DNA of 64,000 nucleotides. It comes from Gammaproteobacteria bacterium (GTDB taxonomy: Bacteria; Pseudomonadota; Gammaproteobacteria; SZUA-152). The stretch's first letter is position 1. The number at the start of each line of letters is the position of its first letter. The translations under genes and the position numbers were made by a program. Below the pieces are notes generated by a model, which saw only the letters and a program-made list of their open reading frames with translations, did not search any database and had not been told where the DNA came from. This document shows positions 18,007 through 27,900 of this stretch, piece by piece. The stretch spans positions 33,186-97,185 of the forward strand of contig DROS01000066.1 of the NCBI GenBank assembly GCA_011321815.1, in the 5' to 3' direction.

Positions 18007-19143
18007 ATGAATCAATTTGAAGCCCGGGCGACGTCGGGCGTTAAAAGTCTACATCCCTATCAACCAGGTAAACCCATTGACGAGTTACAGCGCGAGTATG
18101 GTGTGACCGATGTGGTGAAACTGGCCTCCAATGAAAATCCGTTGGGGCCAAGCCCAGTGGTGCTGGCAGCATTGCAAAACGAATTTGCTGATTTGGCGCG
18201 TTATCCTGATGGAAACGGGTTTGAGTTAAAGCAGGCACTGGCTGCCAGGCACGGGGTTGATATGGCGCAAATTACCCTTGGTACAGGCTCCAGCGATCCG
18301 TTGGAATTCGTCGTGCGGGTGTTTGTGCAGCCAGGCGATGAGGTGATGTTTTCCCAACATGCCTTTGCCATGTATCCCATTATTACCCAGGCCGCCAGCG
18401 CCACTGCTGTTGTTACACCGGCAAATGACTGGGGGCACGATCTGGATGCCATGCGTGCCGCAATCACTGATCGCACCCGGGTGATTTTTATTGCCAATCC
18501 GAACAACCCTACCGGCACCTGGCTGGGTGGTGAGGCGCTACAAGCGTTTATCGCTGATGTTCCCGAGCGGGTGATGGTGGTGGTGGATGAAGCTTATTTT
18601 GAGTTCGCCAGTGACCCTGCGCTGGGTGCCGGAGATTATCCTGATGCTACGCAATGGCTGGATCGTTTTCCCAATCTGATGGTGACCCGTACTTTTTCCA
18701 AGGCTTACGGATTGGCGGGGTTGCGCGTGGGTTATTCATTGTCCCACCCGGATGTGGCCAACCTGCTTAATCGTATTCGTCCACCATTTAATGTTAACAG
18801 CCTCGCATTGGCGGCTGCCTGCGCAAGCCTGGATGATACCGATCATGTGCGCCGTGGGGTGATGCTCAATGCGGAACAAATGAATGTTGTGACCACGGCG
18901 GTGAAAAAAATGGGGCTGGACTTTATTCCCTCGGTGGGCAATTTTGTGTGCATCGACGTGGGAGAGGATGCGGCGGTTGTATATGATGCGCTGCTTTATG
19001 AAGGCGTGATCGTGCGCCCTGTGGCTAATTACGGTATGCCGCGACATCTGCGAGTGACGCTGGGGCGGGAGGAAGAAAATACACGCTTTCTGGCGGCGCT
19101 GGGACGGGCTTTGTGTTCGTCACACGAAATTTTAGAAAGATGA
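18007..19143 (+). CDS. hisC: histidinol-phosphate aminotransferase
   Basis: Class I/II PLP aminotransferase of 378 residues. Visible motifs are LASNENPLGPSP, NPNNPTGTW, VDEAYFEF, and the PLP lysine K232 in TFSKAYGLAGLRVGY. In this gene neighbourhood, between pheA and tyrA, such HisC2-type enzymes often also transaminate aromatic keto acids, so it may serve histidine, phenylalanine and tyrosine synthesis; this dual role is inferred from context. Its stop overlaps the tyrA start by 4 nt. Confidence 0.93.
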   Translation: MNQFEARATSGVKSLHPYQPGKPIDELQREYGVTDVVKLASNENPLGPSPVVLAALQNEFADLARYPDGNGFELKQALAARHGVDMAQITLGTGSSDPLEFVVRVFVQPGDEVMFSQHAFAMYPIITQAASATAVVTPANDWGHDLDAMRAAITDRTRVIFIANPNNPTGTWLGGEALQAFIADVPERVMVVVDEAYFEFASDPALGAGDYPDATQWLDRFPNLMVTRTFSKAYGLAGLRVGYSLSHPDVANLLNRIRPPFNVNSLALAAACASLDDTDHVRRGVMLNAEQMNVVTTAVKKMGLDFIPSVGNFVCIDVGEDAAVVYDALLYEGVIVRPVANYGMPRHLRVTLGREEENTRFLAALGRALCSSHEILER

Positions 19144-20012
19144 AAAAGGCTGTGATCAAGCGACTCACAATTATCGGCGTCGGACTCATCGGCGGCTCCC
19201 TGGCGAGGGCGCTAAAGCGTGCAGGCGTTGTGGGTGAAGTTGTGGGTGCGGGGCGCGACGCGCAACATCTGCAACAGGCGCTGGCGTTGGGCGTGGTGGA
19301 TCGTACCGAAATGGATTTGGCCGCAGCAGTGCAGGGTGCTGATATCGTAGTGGTAGCAACGCCGGTGGGTGTGGCCGAAACTGTCTTTCGTGCTATCGCT
19401 CCTGGTTTATCCCCTGATACCATTCTTACCGATGTGGGTTCCACCAAGGCCAGTGTGATTGCGGCAGCCCAGGCGGCCTTCGGTCAATTGCCGGAAAATT
19501 TTGTGCCCGGCCATCCCATTGCCGGTACGGAAAAAAGTGGTGTGGAAGCCTCGTTTGCTGAGCTGTTTGAAGGGCACCGTATCATTTTGACTCCCACAGA
19601 AAACAGTGCGCCGCAGGCGGTAACACGGGTGAGGACCATGTGGGAACAAACCGGTGCCGACGTGGTGGAGACCGGTGTGGAGCATCATGATGATGTGTTG
19701 GCGGCCACCAGTCACCTGCCACACTTGCTGGCTTTTTCGCTGGTGGATACGCTGGCCAAACTTGACGCCAAACAGGAAGTTTTTGAATATGCAGCCGGTG
19801 GCTTTCGGGATTTCACCCGTATTGCTTCCAGTGATCCGGAAATATGGCATGATATCTGTCTGCACAACAGCTCGGCACTGTTGAAAATGCTGGCGCGTTT
19901 CGAAGCCGATCTGGATACGTTGCGCCAAGCCATTGCTGATAATAATAGCGATTATCTGTTGCAGGTATTTGCCCGCGCCAAGGCCGCACGCGACCAGTTT
20001 TGCAGGGATTGA
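19140..20012 (+). CDS. tyrA: prephenate dehydrogenase
   Basis: NAD(P)-dependent oxidative decarboxylation of prephenate for tyrosine synthesis. It is 290 residues with nucleotide motif GVGLIGGS near residues 13-20, HPIAGTEKSGVEAS, and the catalytic-region SHLPHLLAF. ATG at 19140 overlaps the hisC stop as ATGA and is preferred to an upstream GTG at 19113. There is no ACT domain. In pseudomonads tyrA and aroA can be fused; here they are separate, 157 bp apart. Confidence 0.94.
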   Translation: MKKAVIKRLTIIGVGLIGGSLARALKRAGVVGEVVGAGRDAQHLQQALALGVVDRTEMDLAAAVQGADIVVVATPVGVAETVFRAIAPGLSPDTILTDVGSTKASVIAAAQAAFGQLPENFVPGHPIAGTEKSGVEASFAELFEGHRIILTPTENSAPQAVTRVRTMWEQTGADVVETGVEHHDDVLAATSHLPHLLAFSLVDTLAKLDAKQEVFEYAAGGFRDFTRIASSDPEIWHDICLHNSSALLKMLARFEADLDTLRQAIADNNSDYLLQVFARAKAARDQFCRD

Positions 20013-20036
20013 GGTTTTTGGAATGTGGTGCGTCTA

Positions 20037-20110
20037 ACGCAAAGCGCGCGAAGCCGTCGAGAACGCAAAGTGTTTATTTGTTTTTCGCTGTGCTTCCGCG
20101 CCCCCTGCGT
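20037..20110. repeat. degenerate CGCAAAG...CTTTGCG-type intergenic repeat
   Basis: CGCAAAGCGCGCGAAGCCGT and following words resemble a repeat commonly scattered between proteobacterial genes. A similar decayed type (GGAGACGCGGAGACGCAG ... CTCTGCGTCTCC) lies at about 43610-43672, and CTCTGTGGCTTTGTGGC lies near 60760. Confidence 0.4.
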
Positions 20111-20120
20111 TTATTCCCCG

Positions 20121-20166
20121 AAGGTTAATTAAAGCCTCTAAGGTTAATTAAAGCCTCTATAGAGGC
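20121..20166 (+). promoter_or_regulatory. tandem 19-bp duplication and palindrome covering the aroA ribosome-binding site
   Basis: AAGGTTAATTAAAGCCTCT occurs twice without a gap (20121-20139 and 20140-20158). Its second copy runs into the perfect palindrome GCCTCTATAGAGGC (20153-20166). The palindrome's right half contains AGAGG, the aroA ribosome-binding site. Both copies carry CCTCT, so either can pair with the site. This looks like a translational control structure, but the function is inferred. Confidence 0.5.
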
Positions 20167-20169
20167 GAA

Positions 20170-21516
20170 ATGAATACAGGATTTAATGTGGAAGAACAAA
20201 ACATGATTTTTACTGTTGAGCCTGGCGGCATCCTGCAAGGTAATCTGCGCGTGCCCGGTGACAAATCCATCTCCCATCGCGCCATCATGCTGGGCTCATT
20301 GGCCGAAGGCGCCACGGAAGTGACCGGGTTTCTTGAAGGTGAAGACGCATTGGCCACCTTGCAAGCCTTCCGCGATATGGGCGTCAACATCGAAGGCCCG
20401 GACAATGGCCGGGTGGTTATTCATGGTGTGGGTATGCGCGGATTACAAACGCCGGCAGGCCCGTTGAATATGGGTAATTCAGGGACTTCGATGCGCCTGT
20501 TATGTGGCCTGTTGTCGGGGCAGTTGTTTAACACCACTCTCACGGGTGATTGTTCACTTTCCACCCGGCCCATGCGCCGCGTCACCGAGCCATTGGCAGA
20601 AATGGGTGCAGTGATTGGCACCACCGAGGCTGGCACCGCGCCGTTGAATGTTTGCGGCGATCAGCCGTTGCGTGGCATCCGCTTTGATATGCCTGTAGCC
20701 AGTGCGCAGGTTAAATCCTGTCTGCTGTTGGCGGGACTGTATGCCAAGGGGCGTACCTGTGTGACCGAACCCGCGCCTACCCGCGATCACACCGAACGCA
20801 TGTTGACAGGTTTTGGTTATCCGGTGGAAAGAGTGGGGGCCACAGCCTGTGTCGAAGGTGGTGGTAAGCTCATGGCGACACCTGTGGAAGTGCCCGCAGA
20901 TATTTCATCCGCGGCCTTTTTTATGGTAGGAGCCAGCATCAGCGAAGGCTCGGATATTGTATTGCGGCATGTGGGGGTTAATCCTACTCGTATTGGCATT
21001 ATCAACATCCTGCGCCGGATGGGTGCTGACATCACTCTCAGTAATGAGCGTGAAGTGGGTGGCGAGCCAGTAGCGGATATTCGTGTGCGTTCGGCGCCGT
21101 TAAAAGGCATCGCGATTCCTGAAGATCAGGTACCACTGGCGATTGATGAGTTTCCGGTGCTGTTCGTTGCCGCTGCCTGTGCCGAAGGTGAAACCGTGTT
21201 GACGGACGCAAAAGAATTACGGGTAAAAGAAAGCGACCGTATTCAGGTGATGGCCGATGGCCTGCAAACCCTGGGCGTGGACGCCCGTCCTACTGAAGAC
21301 GGTATGATTATTCAGGGAGGTGGCGCCGGTTGTCGGCTGGGTAGCGGTCGCGTGGAAAGTCACGATGATCATCGCATTGCAATGGCATTTTCCATGGCTG
21401 CATTACGTGCCAGCGGTTCGGTGGTCATTAATAACTGCGCTAATGTAAATACCTCGTTTCCTGAATTCGTCACCCTGGCCAGGAATGCGGGGCTGCGTAT
21501 TGAAAGCGCGTCTTAG
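20170..21516 (+). CDS. aroA: 3-phosphoshikimate 1-carboxyvinyltransferase (EPSP synthase), class II type
   Basis: Joins PEP and shikimate-3-phosphate in the shikimate pathway. It is 448 residues. Four motifs used to define class II EPSP synthases are all present: GDKS (30-33), SAQVK (178-182), RDHTE (205-209) and NPTR (271-274). The PEP-site loop reads NMGNSGTSMR. Class II enzymes are often less sensitive to glyphosate, but that cannot be concluded here. ATG at 20170 follows AGAGG; another ATG at 20203 would remove 11 residues and lacks a site. The usual neighbour cmk does not follow. Confidence 0.96.
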   Translation: MNTGFNVEEQNMIFTVEPGGILQGNLRVPGDKSISHRAIMLGSLAEGATEVTGFLEGEDALATLQAFRDMGVNIEGPDNGRVVIHGVGMRGLQTPAGPLNMGNSGTSMRLLCGLLSGQLFNTTLTGDCSLSTRPMRRVTEPLAEMGAVIGTTEAGTAPLNVCGDQPLRGIRFDMPVASAQVKSCLLLAGLYAKGRTCVTEPAPTRDHTERMLTGFGYPVERVGATACVEGGGKLMATPVEVPADISSAAFFMVGASISEGSDIVLRHVGVNPTRIGIINILRRMGADITLSNEREVGGEPVADIRVRSAPLKGIAIPEDQVPLAIDEFPVLFVAAACAEGETVLTDAKELRVKESDRIQVMADGLQTLGVDARPTEDGMIIQGGGAGCRLGSGRVESHDDHRIAMAFSMAALRASGSVVINNCANVNTSFPEFVTLARNAGLRIESAS

Positions 21517-21526
21517 GCTTCATGCA

Positions 21527-21583
21527 TTAACCCGTCAACAGCGCACAATAAACACGAAGTTTGCAAAACGGTTGGCGGGTTAA
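21527..21583. terminator. inverted repeat between convergent aroA and dsbA-like gene
   Basis: Arms TTAACCCGTCAAC (21527-21539) and GTTGGCGGGTTAA (21571-21583) pair at 12 of 13 positions around a 31-nt loop. The position between convergent genes suits bidirectional termination, though there is no U tract. Confidence 0.45.
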
Positions 21584-21601
21584 TACATATCAGGTTAATG
21601 C

Positions 21602-22252
21602 TCAGTAGTTAGCGCTAACCTCTGTATCCACCAGTGTTTGCAATTGCTTAAAGCCAAAACTTGGTAATGGTTTTCCGTTGACAAAGAAGCTGGGTGTTTT
21701 GTCTGCCCCCAGTAACTTGCCATCGGCAAGGTCCTGCTGAATTATGTTCATAATTGCAGGGTCACTCATATCCTGTTTGATGCGCGCAGCATCAACACCT
21801 GCCCGGTCAATAAAATTCCAGAAAACCTCCGGCTGCGCCACATGGTTGACGGTCCACTGCGACTGGGTGTCAAACATCAGTTCCAACACCTCCCAGAATT
21901 TATTCTGCTTTCTGGCGGCTTCCAGCATGGCGACCATTTGGTCTGAGCCTTTATGAAAAGGCAGATAACGCACCACCAGGTTCACCTTGCCGGGGTATTG
22001 TTGCATCAGTTGTTTTACAAACGGGTGAAACTGGGCGCAGGTACCACAGGCAGGGTCCAGAAATTCGACAATGGTTACTTTTGCGGTTGGGCTGCCCGCC
22101 TTGACCGAATAATCCTTAATCAGCGCAGTATTATTGTCTGCCGCGCGTTGTGCCTGTTGTTCTTCTTTTCCTGCGTCATGAAACAGGGTGGCGATGATAA
22201 AGACAAGCACCAGTAAAAATAAGGCAATCAAGGTAAAGTGGCTTTGTTTCAT
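21602..22252 (-). CDS. DsbA-family thiol:disulfide oxidoreductase (membrane-anchored)
   Basis: A 216-residue thioredoxin-fold protein with one N-terminal hydrophobic anchor (residues 5-24) facing the periplasm. The active site is C69-G-T-C72. TPSFFVNGKPLPSF near the C-terminus supplies the cis-Pro loop (TP). The DsbA-type helical insertion is present. The gene overlaps the dsbB-like gene by an ATGA, so the oxidase and its quinone-linked partner are produced together. The pairing resembles BdbD/BdbC more than the scattered dsbA and dsbB of enterobacteria. Confidence 0.88.
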   Translation of the reverse strand: MKQSHFTLIALFLLVLVFIIATLFHDAGKEEQQAQRAADNNTALIKDYSVKAGSPTAKVTIVEFLDPACGTCAQFHPFVKQLMQQYPGKVNLVVRYLPFHKGSDQMVAMLEAARKQNKFWEVLELMFDTQSQWTVNHVAQPEVFWNFIDRAGVDAARIKQDMSDPAIMNIIQQDLADGKLLGADKTPSFFVNGKPLPSFGFKQLQTLVDTEVSANY

Positions 22253-22731
22253 GTTGTGTTCCTGGGCTGATTAATATGGGATTCATTGTTGCGACTCAAA
22301 AGCACGTGCGCCTTGATCAGCAGGACAATGATCGTGATAAAGGCGGCCAGTGACAGCAGCGGGATGGGTAATACGCCGAACAATACCATACTGTCATCGG
22401 CGCAGGATATCCCCTGGCGACAGGGTTGCAGATTCTCTGGGATAAGGCCGTAAAACAACAGGCTGTGATAAATTGTAAACAGAAGTCCAATACCCGCAAT
22501 CGGCAACGCATATCTCACCACGCGAGCATCCAGTGGGTGCAGGCCCAGCAGCAAAATGATCGTCAACGGAAACATGAAAATGCGTTGATACCAGCATAGC
22601 TCACAGGGGATCAGATCCATGATTTCACTGAAAAACAGACTGCCCAACGTGGATAGCATCGAAATCAGCCAGCAGATAAAAATCAACCACCAACTGGTGG
22701 CTTTTGCCTGATCCGTCACTTCTGTTTCCAT
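22249..22731 (-). CDS. DsbB/BdbC-family disulfide bond formation protein
   Basis: A 160-residue inner-membrane protein with four predicted TM helices. The first periplasmic loop carries C43-E-L-C46 (PCELCWYQR) and the second carries C104 and C110 (QPCRQGISC), the two disulfides that pass electrons from DsbA to quinone. Sequence and length fit the DsbB/BdbC family. It is the first gene of a two-gene operon with the DsbA-like partner. Confidence 0.88.
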   Translation of the reverse strand: METEVTDQAKATSWWLIFICWLISMLSTLGSLFFSEIMDLIPCELCWYQRIFMFPLTIILLLGLHPLDARVVRYALPIAGIGLLFTIYHSLLFYGLIPENLQPCRQGISCADDSMVLFGVLPIPLLSLAAFITIIVLLIKAHVLLSRNNESHINQPRNTT

Positions 22732-22891
22732 TCGGGCCTGTCAAACATGCGGAAGGGAAAGGGCAACAAAACATTCATGCTGTGTCCTTGGGAAAATACA
22801 AAAACCAGCGGAATTGTATTGTATGGCTGGTGAAAAATCATCAATGAAGTGCTGTCCAGATAATATCTGTTTGTCCGCCATTCTGGTGAAT

Positions 22892-23773
22892 TCAACGGCG
22901 GCGCTGGCCGTTGAGTCGCACCCAGTCGTCTTTAAATGTGGCTGGCTCCATGGAAAACCAGGGTGCATAACTGGCAGCAACCTGTTCGGCCTGCCCGGCC
23001 AGGATGCCAGATAATACGATATGGCCGCCAGGCATGACATGTGTGGCAAAACGTTCAGCAAAGTCCATTAGTGGCTGGGCAAGGATGTTGGCCAGCAACA
23101 AAGGGGTTTGCAGGCCGGGCAGGGCGTCAGGTAATACAGCATCAATATTTTCAGCAACATTGTTTTTTTGCGCATTGTCATGTGTGGCAATAAGTGCCTG
23201 CGGGTCATTGTCCACAGCCCACACATGACCAGCCCCCAGCTTGGCGGCAGCCACGGCAAGAATGCCCGAGCCGCAACCGTAATCAATGACTTCATTGTGG
23301 TCTGCGCCATGTTCATCCAGCCATTGCAAGCACAGTGCAGTGGTAGGATGGGTGCCGGTACCAAAGGCCAGTCCCGGGTCCAGCAAGATATTAATGGCTT
23401 GGGGTTGTGGCGCCAGGGTCCAGCTGGGCACAACCCACAAACGGTGACCAAAAGGCATGGGTTTGAAACTGTCCATCCATTCACGCTCCCAGTCCTTGTC
23501 TTCCAATGGCGAGATTCGATAATCCGGCAGGTGATTGGGGGTGATGGCATTGCTGATTTGTGTCAGCAACGCATCCATGTCGGTAGCCGCATCGAACAAA
23601 CCAATGACACGGGTGCGTGACCACAAGGGCGTTTCGCCCACAGGTGGTTCGTACAGCGGTTGATTTGCGCTATCAAGAAAAGTGACCGCACTGGCACCGG
23701 CTTCGCCGAGCAGCTCAGAAAGTTCTTCAGCATTTTCCGGTGTGGTTTCCAGTGTGAGTTGTAACCAAGGCAT
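22892..23773 (-). CDS. prmA: ribosomal protein L11 methyltransferase
   Basis: SAM-dependent enzyme that methylates ribosomal protein L11. It is 293 residues. The N-terminal L11-recognition domain is followed by a Rossmann methyltransferase domain with FGTGTHPTTALCLQWL, IDYGCGSGILAVAAAKLGA and NILAQPL (N-[ILV]-L motif). In many gammaproteobacteria prmA follows accC; here accBC are 10 kb away, so the linkage is broken. A MITE-like element lies just upstream of the start. Confidence 0.96.
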   Translation of the reverse strand: MPWLQLTLETTPENAEELSELLGEAGASAVTFLDSANQPLYEPPVGETPLWSRTRVIGLFDAATDMDALLTQISNAITPNHLPDYRISPLEDKDWEREWMDSFKPMPFGHRLWVVPSWTLAPQPQAINILLDPGLAFGTGTHPTTALCLQWLDEHGADHNEVIDYGCGSGILAVAAAKLGAGHVWAVDNDPQALIATHDNAQKNNVAENIDAVLPDALPGLQTPLLLANILAQPLMDFAERFATHVMPGGHIVLSGILAGQAEQVAASYAPWFSMEPATFKDDWVRLNGQRRR

Positions 23774-23814
23774 CGCCCGTTCTCAGGTTGTTGTTCAAAA
23801 AATATTTGCTGTGC

Positions 23815-23953
23815 TATGCCCGTAGCGATTGGGATTTAGGCCTCAGTGCACGCCCTGTTTCCGCCATGGCCACGTTGTTGCCCTTATTTCGCCTCGCCAT
23901 CGAAAGAAAATATGACGCATACTTAAATCGAAATCCCAAACACCACGGGTATA
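23815..23953. mobile_element. MITE-like element, copy A (139 bp)
   Basis: Terminal inverted repeats begin TATGCCCGTAGCGATTGGGA on the left and end ACACCACGGGTATA on the right, about 20 of 26 positions pairing. The interior shares CGTTGTTGnCCTTATTTC and CCTCGCCAT with copy B. There is no coding capacity. It lies 42 bp upstream of prmA. Confidence 0.7.
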
Positions 23954-24166
23954 TTTAGCGGAAGTATAGGCGCAATGCCTGAAAATTAATACTCAAAAAT
24001 TTTTCCGTGAAGAGAATATTATGAATGTCATTCATGGTGGCTGTGGAAGGCAATGCTTTTGTTTTTAATCATGGAACAATAAAAAAAGTATAGATAAATA
24101 ATAAGGACGCATATTGTTGGAAATGTGTTGCATATTTATGCGTAAGGAAAATAAATATTATCAATA

Positions 24167-24292
24167 TATACCCGTGGCGTTTGGGATTCAGGCCTGATTA
24201 CACGCCATGGCCGCGTTGTTGTCCTTATTTCACCTCGCCATAAAGAAAATATGACGCACATTTGAACCTGAATCCCAAACGCCACGGGTATA
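24167..24292. mobile_element. MITE-like element, copy B (126 bp), perfect terminal repeats
   Basis: The termini are perfect 26-bp inverted repeats (24167-24192 and 24267-24292) beginning TATACCCGTGGCGTTTGGGA. There are 74 bp of non-coding interior. TA at both ends is compatible with a TA target typical of IS630/Tc1-type elements, but this is inference. No transposase is in the window. Confidence 0.8.
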
Positions 24293-24946
24293 GCCAGATT
24301 GCCATAATTTCATTCAGCGTTTATTCATTATCTATTCAGCCACCATTCAGTTTTTGTCCGCCTGTTTTTATATCCATATTTATTTTACTGCTTGTTGGTA
24401 GTGTTTTACGTATTAAAAGCTGTTGTTAACACTAACCTGCGTGTTTTTCTTAAACATAAATGTGGAGCATTAAATCACGAGAATTATAAAGTTAATTATA
24501 AATTAATATATTTATAATGAAGGCGTAATTTTTATTATTTCAAGAAAAATAAATATTAAAATATTGAATTTAATTTTATAAGTTAAAAAATTACAGGTGT
24601 AATGTTTTGATAAATAAGAATGTTGTATTTATGAGTAATGGTTTTACGCAGGGTCGGTGGGATTTTTGCGGATATAAAAACTTTTGTTCTTGATGCTAAG
24701 GTTTAATCTCGGTTGGTGGAGATCTGTATTTTTTAAATGAGTTTGTTGGTTTTTTAAAATTTAATTATTTGTCTTCAATAAAGAAACAACATTGATTGTT
24801 ACAGATGGATCAGAAAATTGACTGATTATGAGTTTCATAAAGGCTTTTATTTTTTAGAGCGTAAGTTGGTATCAGTGAAATTTCAGTTATTCCACCGCCG
24901 TCGTAATATGAAATTGACTACTTAACTTCACAAGGACAATGATCCC

Positions 24947-27900
24947 ATGTTAAAGAAATCGAGCGCTATGGTTTTTTCGCGGCACAAGAAACTGTACGGC
25001 ATTACATCGCTTGTCGTCTTGGGCTGCTTTACTCAAAATGCAATCGCTGAAACAGCGTTTGAGCCACAGGTTGAATACGCAATTTCCGGGACTGATCCAA
25101 TCAAGATTGTTTTGGGCGACTTCAATAATGACGGTATTGATGATATTGCAACGAGCCTGGCCGATGGCGCCACTGGTGGTAGCGTATCAATATTGTTTGG
25201 TACGAATGGCGGCGAATTTGCCAATCATCTTCAAGTGCCAATAACTAACGGAAGTGGAGAGAGTTATGTTCCCGCCGGTTTAGTTGGCGGGGATTTTAAT
25301 GGTGATGGGCGTCTGGATCTGGCCGTGACTGCGGGTGGCTCCAATCTTGCTGATGTACATGTGTACCTTAATACCGCTGCTGGTGATGTGAGCTTTTCAT
25401 ACTCGACAACACTCGTAAGTGGAGGGGTTCCCGCCGTAGCGGTGGTGGCTTCTGACCTTGATAATGACGGCAACGTGGATCTTGCTGTGGCCAATAACGT
25501 TGCTGCTACGGGTGTTGGTGTATCGATGTTTATGGGTAATGGTGACGGTACGTTTTCGGTTGCCCAGAACCTTGGGGCGACAGAGGGAGTGGAAGCGACC
25601 GGTATTCTCGCCATTGATGTCGATAGGGACAATGATATTGATCTGGTGACGCCAAGACTGGTTTTGCATAATGATGGAAATGCTGGCTTCGATGTCAGTA
25701 ATCAGCTGGAGCGGCAAGGTACACCGTTGCATATCGTATCTGTTGACTTTAATCAGGATACCTGGCCAGACGTTGTCCTGAGTGGAGAGGGTGGGCTGGG
25801 TACTTATGAAAACCAGTCCGGGATTTTCAGTGCCGTGGACCGGGGTCTGGAAGACGGTATTTTGCGTGGGCACACTGCGGGTGATTTTAATCTTGATGGC
25901 AATGCTGATGTCGCTTTTGTCAGAGAAGATACAGATGAGTTGCGGATTTTCCTCGGTGATGGCACGGGTGTGCTGGCGCGGGACACACCGCTCATTTTTT
26001 CCGTGGGTAATGAACCGCAAAATATAGTCAGTGGTGATTTTAATAACGATGGCATGCTGGATATCGCGGTGCCGAATCGCAATGCCGGGTCACCTACGGT
26101 TTCCGTGTTATTACAACATGACCCGAATGCTCCGCCAAATGAATTACCTGTTGCAGACATCGGTGGCCCATATGACGGTACGGTTGATGTTGCCGTGCAG
26201 TTTGATGGCTCTGCCTCATCCGATCCCGACGGTACAATTGTATCTTATAATTGGGACTTCGGTGATGGCACAACTGGCACAGGCCCAACGCCGACAAATA
26301 CCTATACCGAGGCTGGTACGTTTGATGTGACTCTGACGGTCACGGATGATGCCGGTGAAACAGACTCAGTCAGCACAACCGTGACGATTGTTGCCGCAGC
26401 CAACCAGCCGCCGGTTGCCGATCCGGGCGGTCCCTATAATGGTACGGTCGATGTTGCTGTGCAGTTTGACGGTTCCGCTTCATCCGATCCCGATGGCGCC
26501 ATTGCTTCCTATAGCTGGGATTTCGGTGATGGTACGACTGGCACGGGCGCAACGCCGACCAAGGCCTACGCTGAAGCGGGCACATTTGATGTGACCCTGA
26601 CAGTCACCGATGACGCCGGGGAAACAAATTCGGTCAGTACGACGGTGGAAATTATTGCCGCAGCCAACCAGCCGCCGGTTGCCGATCCGGGTGGTCCCTA
26701 TAATGGTACGGTCGATGTTGCTGTGCAGTTTGACGGTTCCGCTTCATCCGATCCCGATGGCGCCATTGCCGCCTATAGTTGGGATTTCGGTAATGGTACA
26801 ACCGGCACAGGTCCAACGCCGGCCACTACTTATACTGAGGCTGGCACATTTAATGTGACCCTGACGGTAACGGATGACGACGGCGAAACAAACTCGGTGA
26901 GCACAACCGTAACGATTAGCGCCGCAGCCAACCAGCCGCCGGTTGCAAACCCCGGTGGTCCCTATAATGGTACTGTTGGCAGCGCCGTACAGTTTAATGG
27001 GACAGCTTCATCTGACCCCGATGGCGCCATTGCCGCCTATAGTTGGGATTTCGGTAATGGTACAACCGGTACAGGTCCAACACCGGCCACTACTTATACT
27101 GAGGCTGGCACATTTAATGTGACCCTGACAGTAACGGATGACGACGGCGCGACAAACTCGGTGAGCACAACCGTAACGATTAGCGCCGCAGCCAACCAGC
27201 CGCCGGTTGCAAACCCCGGTGGTCCCTATAATGGTACTGTTGGCATCGCCGTACAGTTTAACGGGGCAGCTTCATCTGACCCCGATGGCACCATTGCCGC
27301 CTATAGCTGGGATTTCGGTAATGGTACAACCGGCACAGGTCCAACGCCGGCCACTACTTATACTGAGGCTGGCACATTTAATGTAACCCTGACGGTAACG
27401 GATGACGACGGTGCGACAAACTCGGTGAGCACAACTGCGGTGATCGGTACTGTTGCCAATCAGCCGCCGGTTGCAAACCCGGGTGGCCCCTATAATGGTA
27501 CTGTTGGCACTGCGGTACAGTTCGATGGTTCGGCCTCTTCCGATGTTGATGGCAGCATTGTTTCCTATAGCTGGGACTTTGGTAATGGCCTGATTGGTAC
27601 GGGGGAAACACCGACGGCAACCTATGCAGAGGCCGGCACATTTAATGTGACCCTGACGGTTATGGATAATCTCGGTGCAACAAATTCGGTGAGTACAACC
27701 GTGGAAATTGTTGCTGCGGATAACCAGTTGCCTGTTGCAAATCCGGGCGGTCCATACAAAGGTTTTGTTGACATTATTGTATTGTTCAACGGCTTTTTCT
27801 CATCGGACCCTGACGGGAAAATTGTTTCCTATAGCTGGGACTTTGGTGATGGTGGTGTAGGCGAAGGTGCAAGCCCGATTCATACCTACACTGAAGAAGG

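Larger units (their letters stand above)
23774..24946. other. 1.17-kb AT-rich intergenic region with two MITE-like elements
   Basis: Besides the two elements described separately (23815-23953 and 24167-24292), the rest is strongly AT-rich, especially 24400-24800, with many short A and T runs and no credible reading frame on either strand. The last 250 bp should hold the promoter of the PKD protein. AAGGA at 24931-24935 serves as its ribosome-binding site. Confidence 0.7.

Noticed and set aside
24939..24953. Four-codon reading (ATGATCCCATGTTAA) overlapping the start of the PKD protein gene
   Set aside because: Too short to judge; ribosome-binding spacing favours the ATG at 24947.
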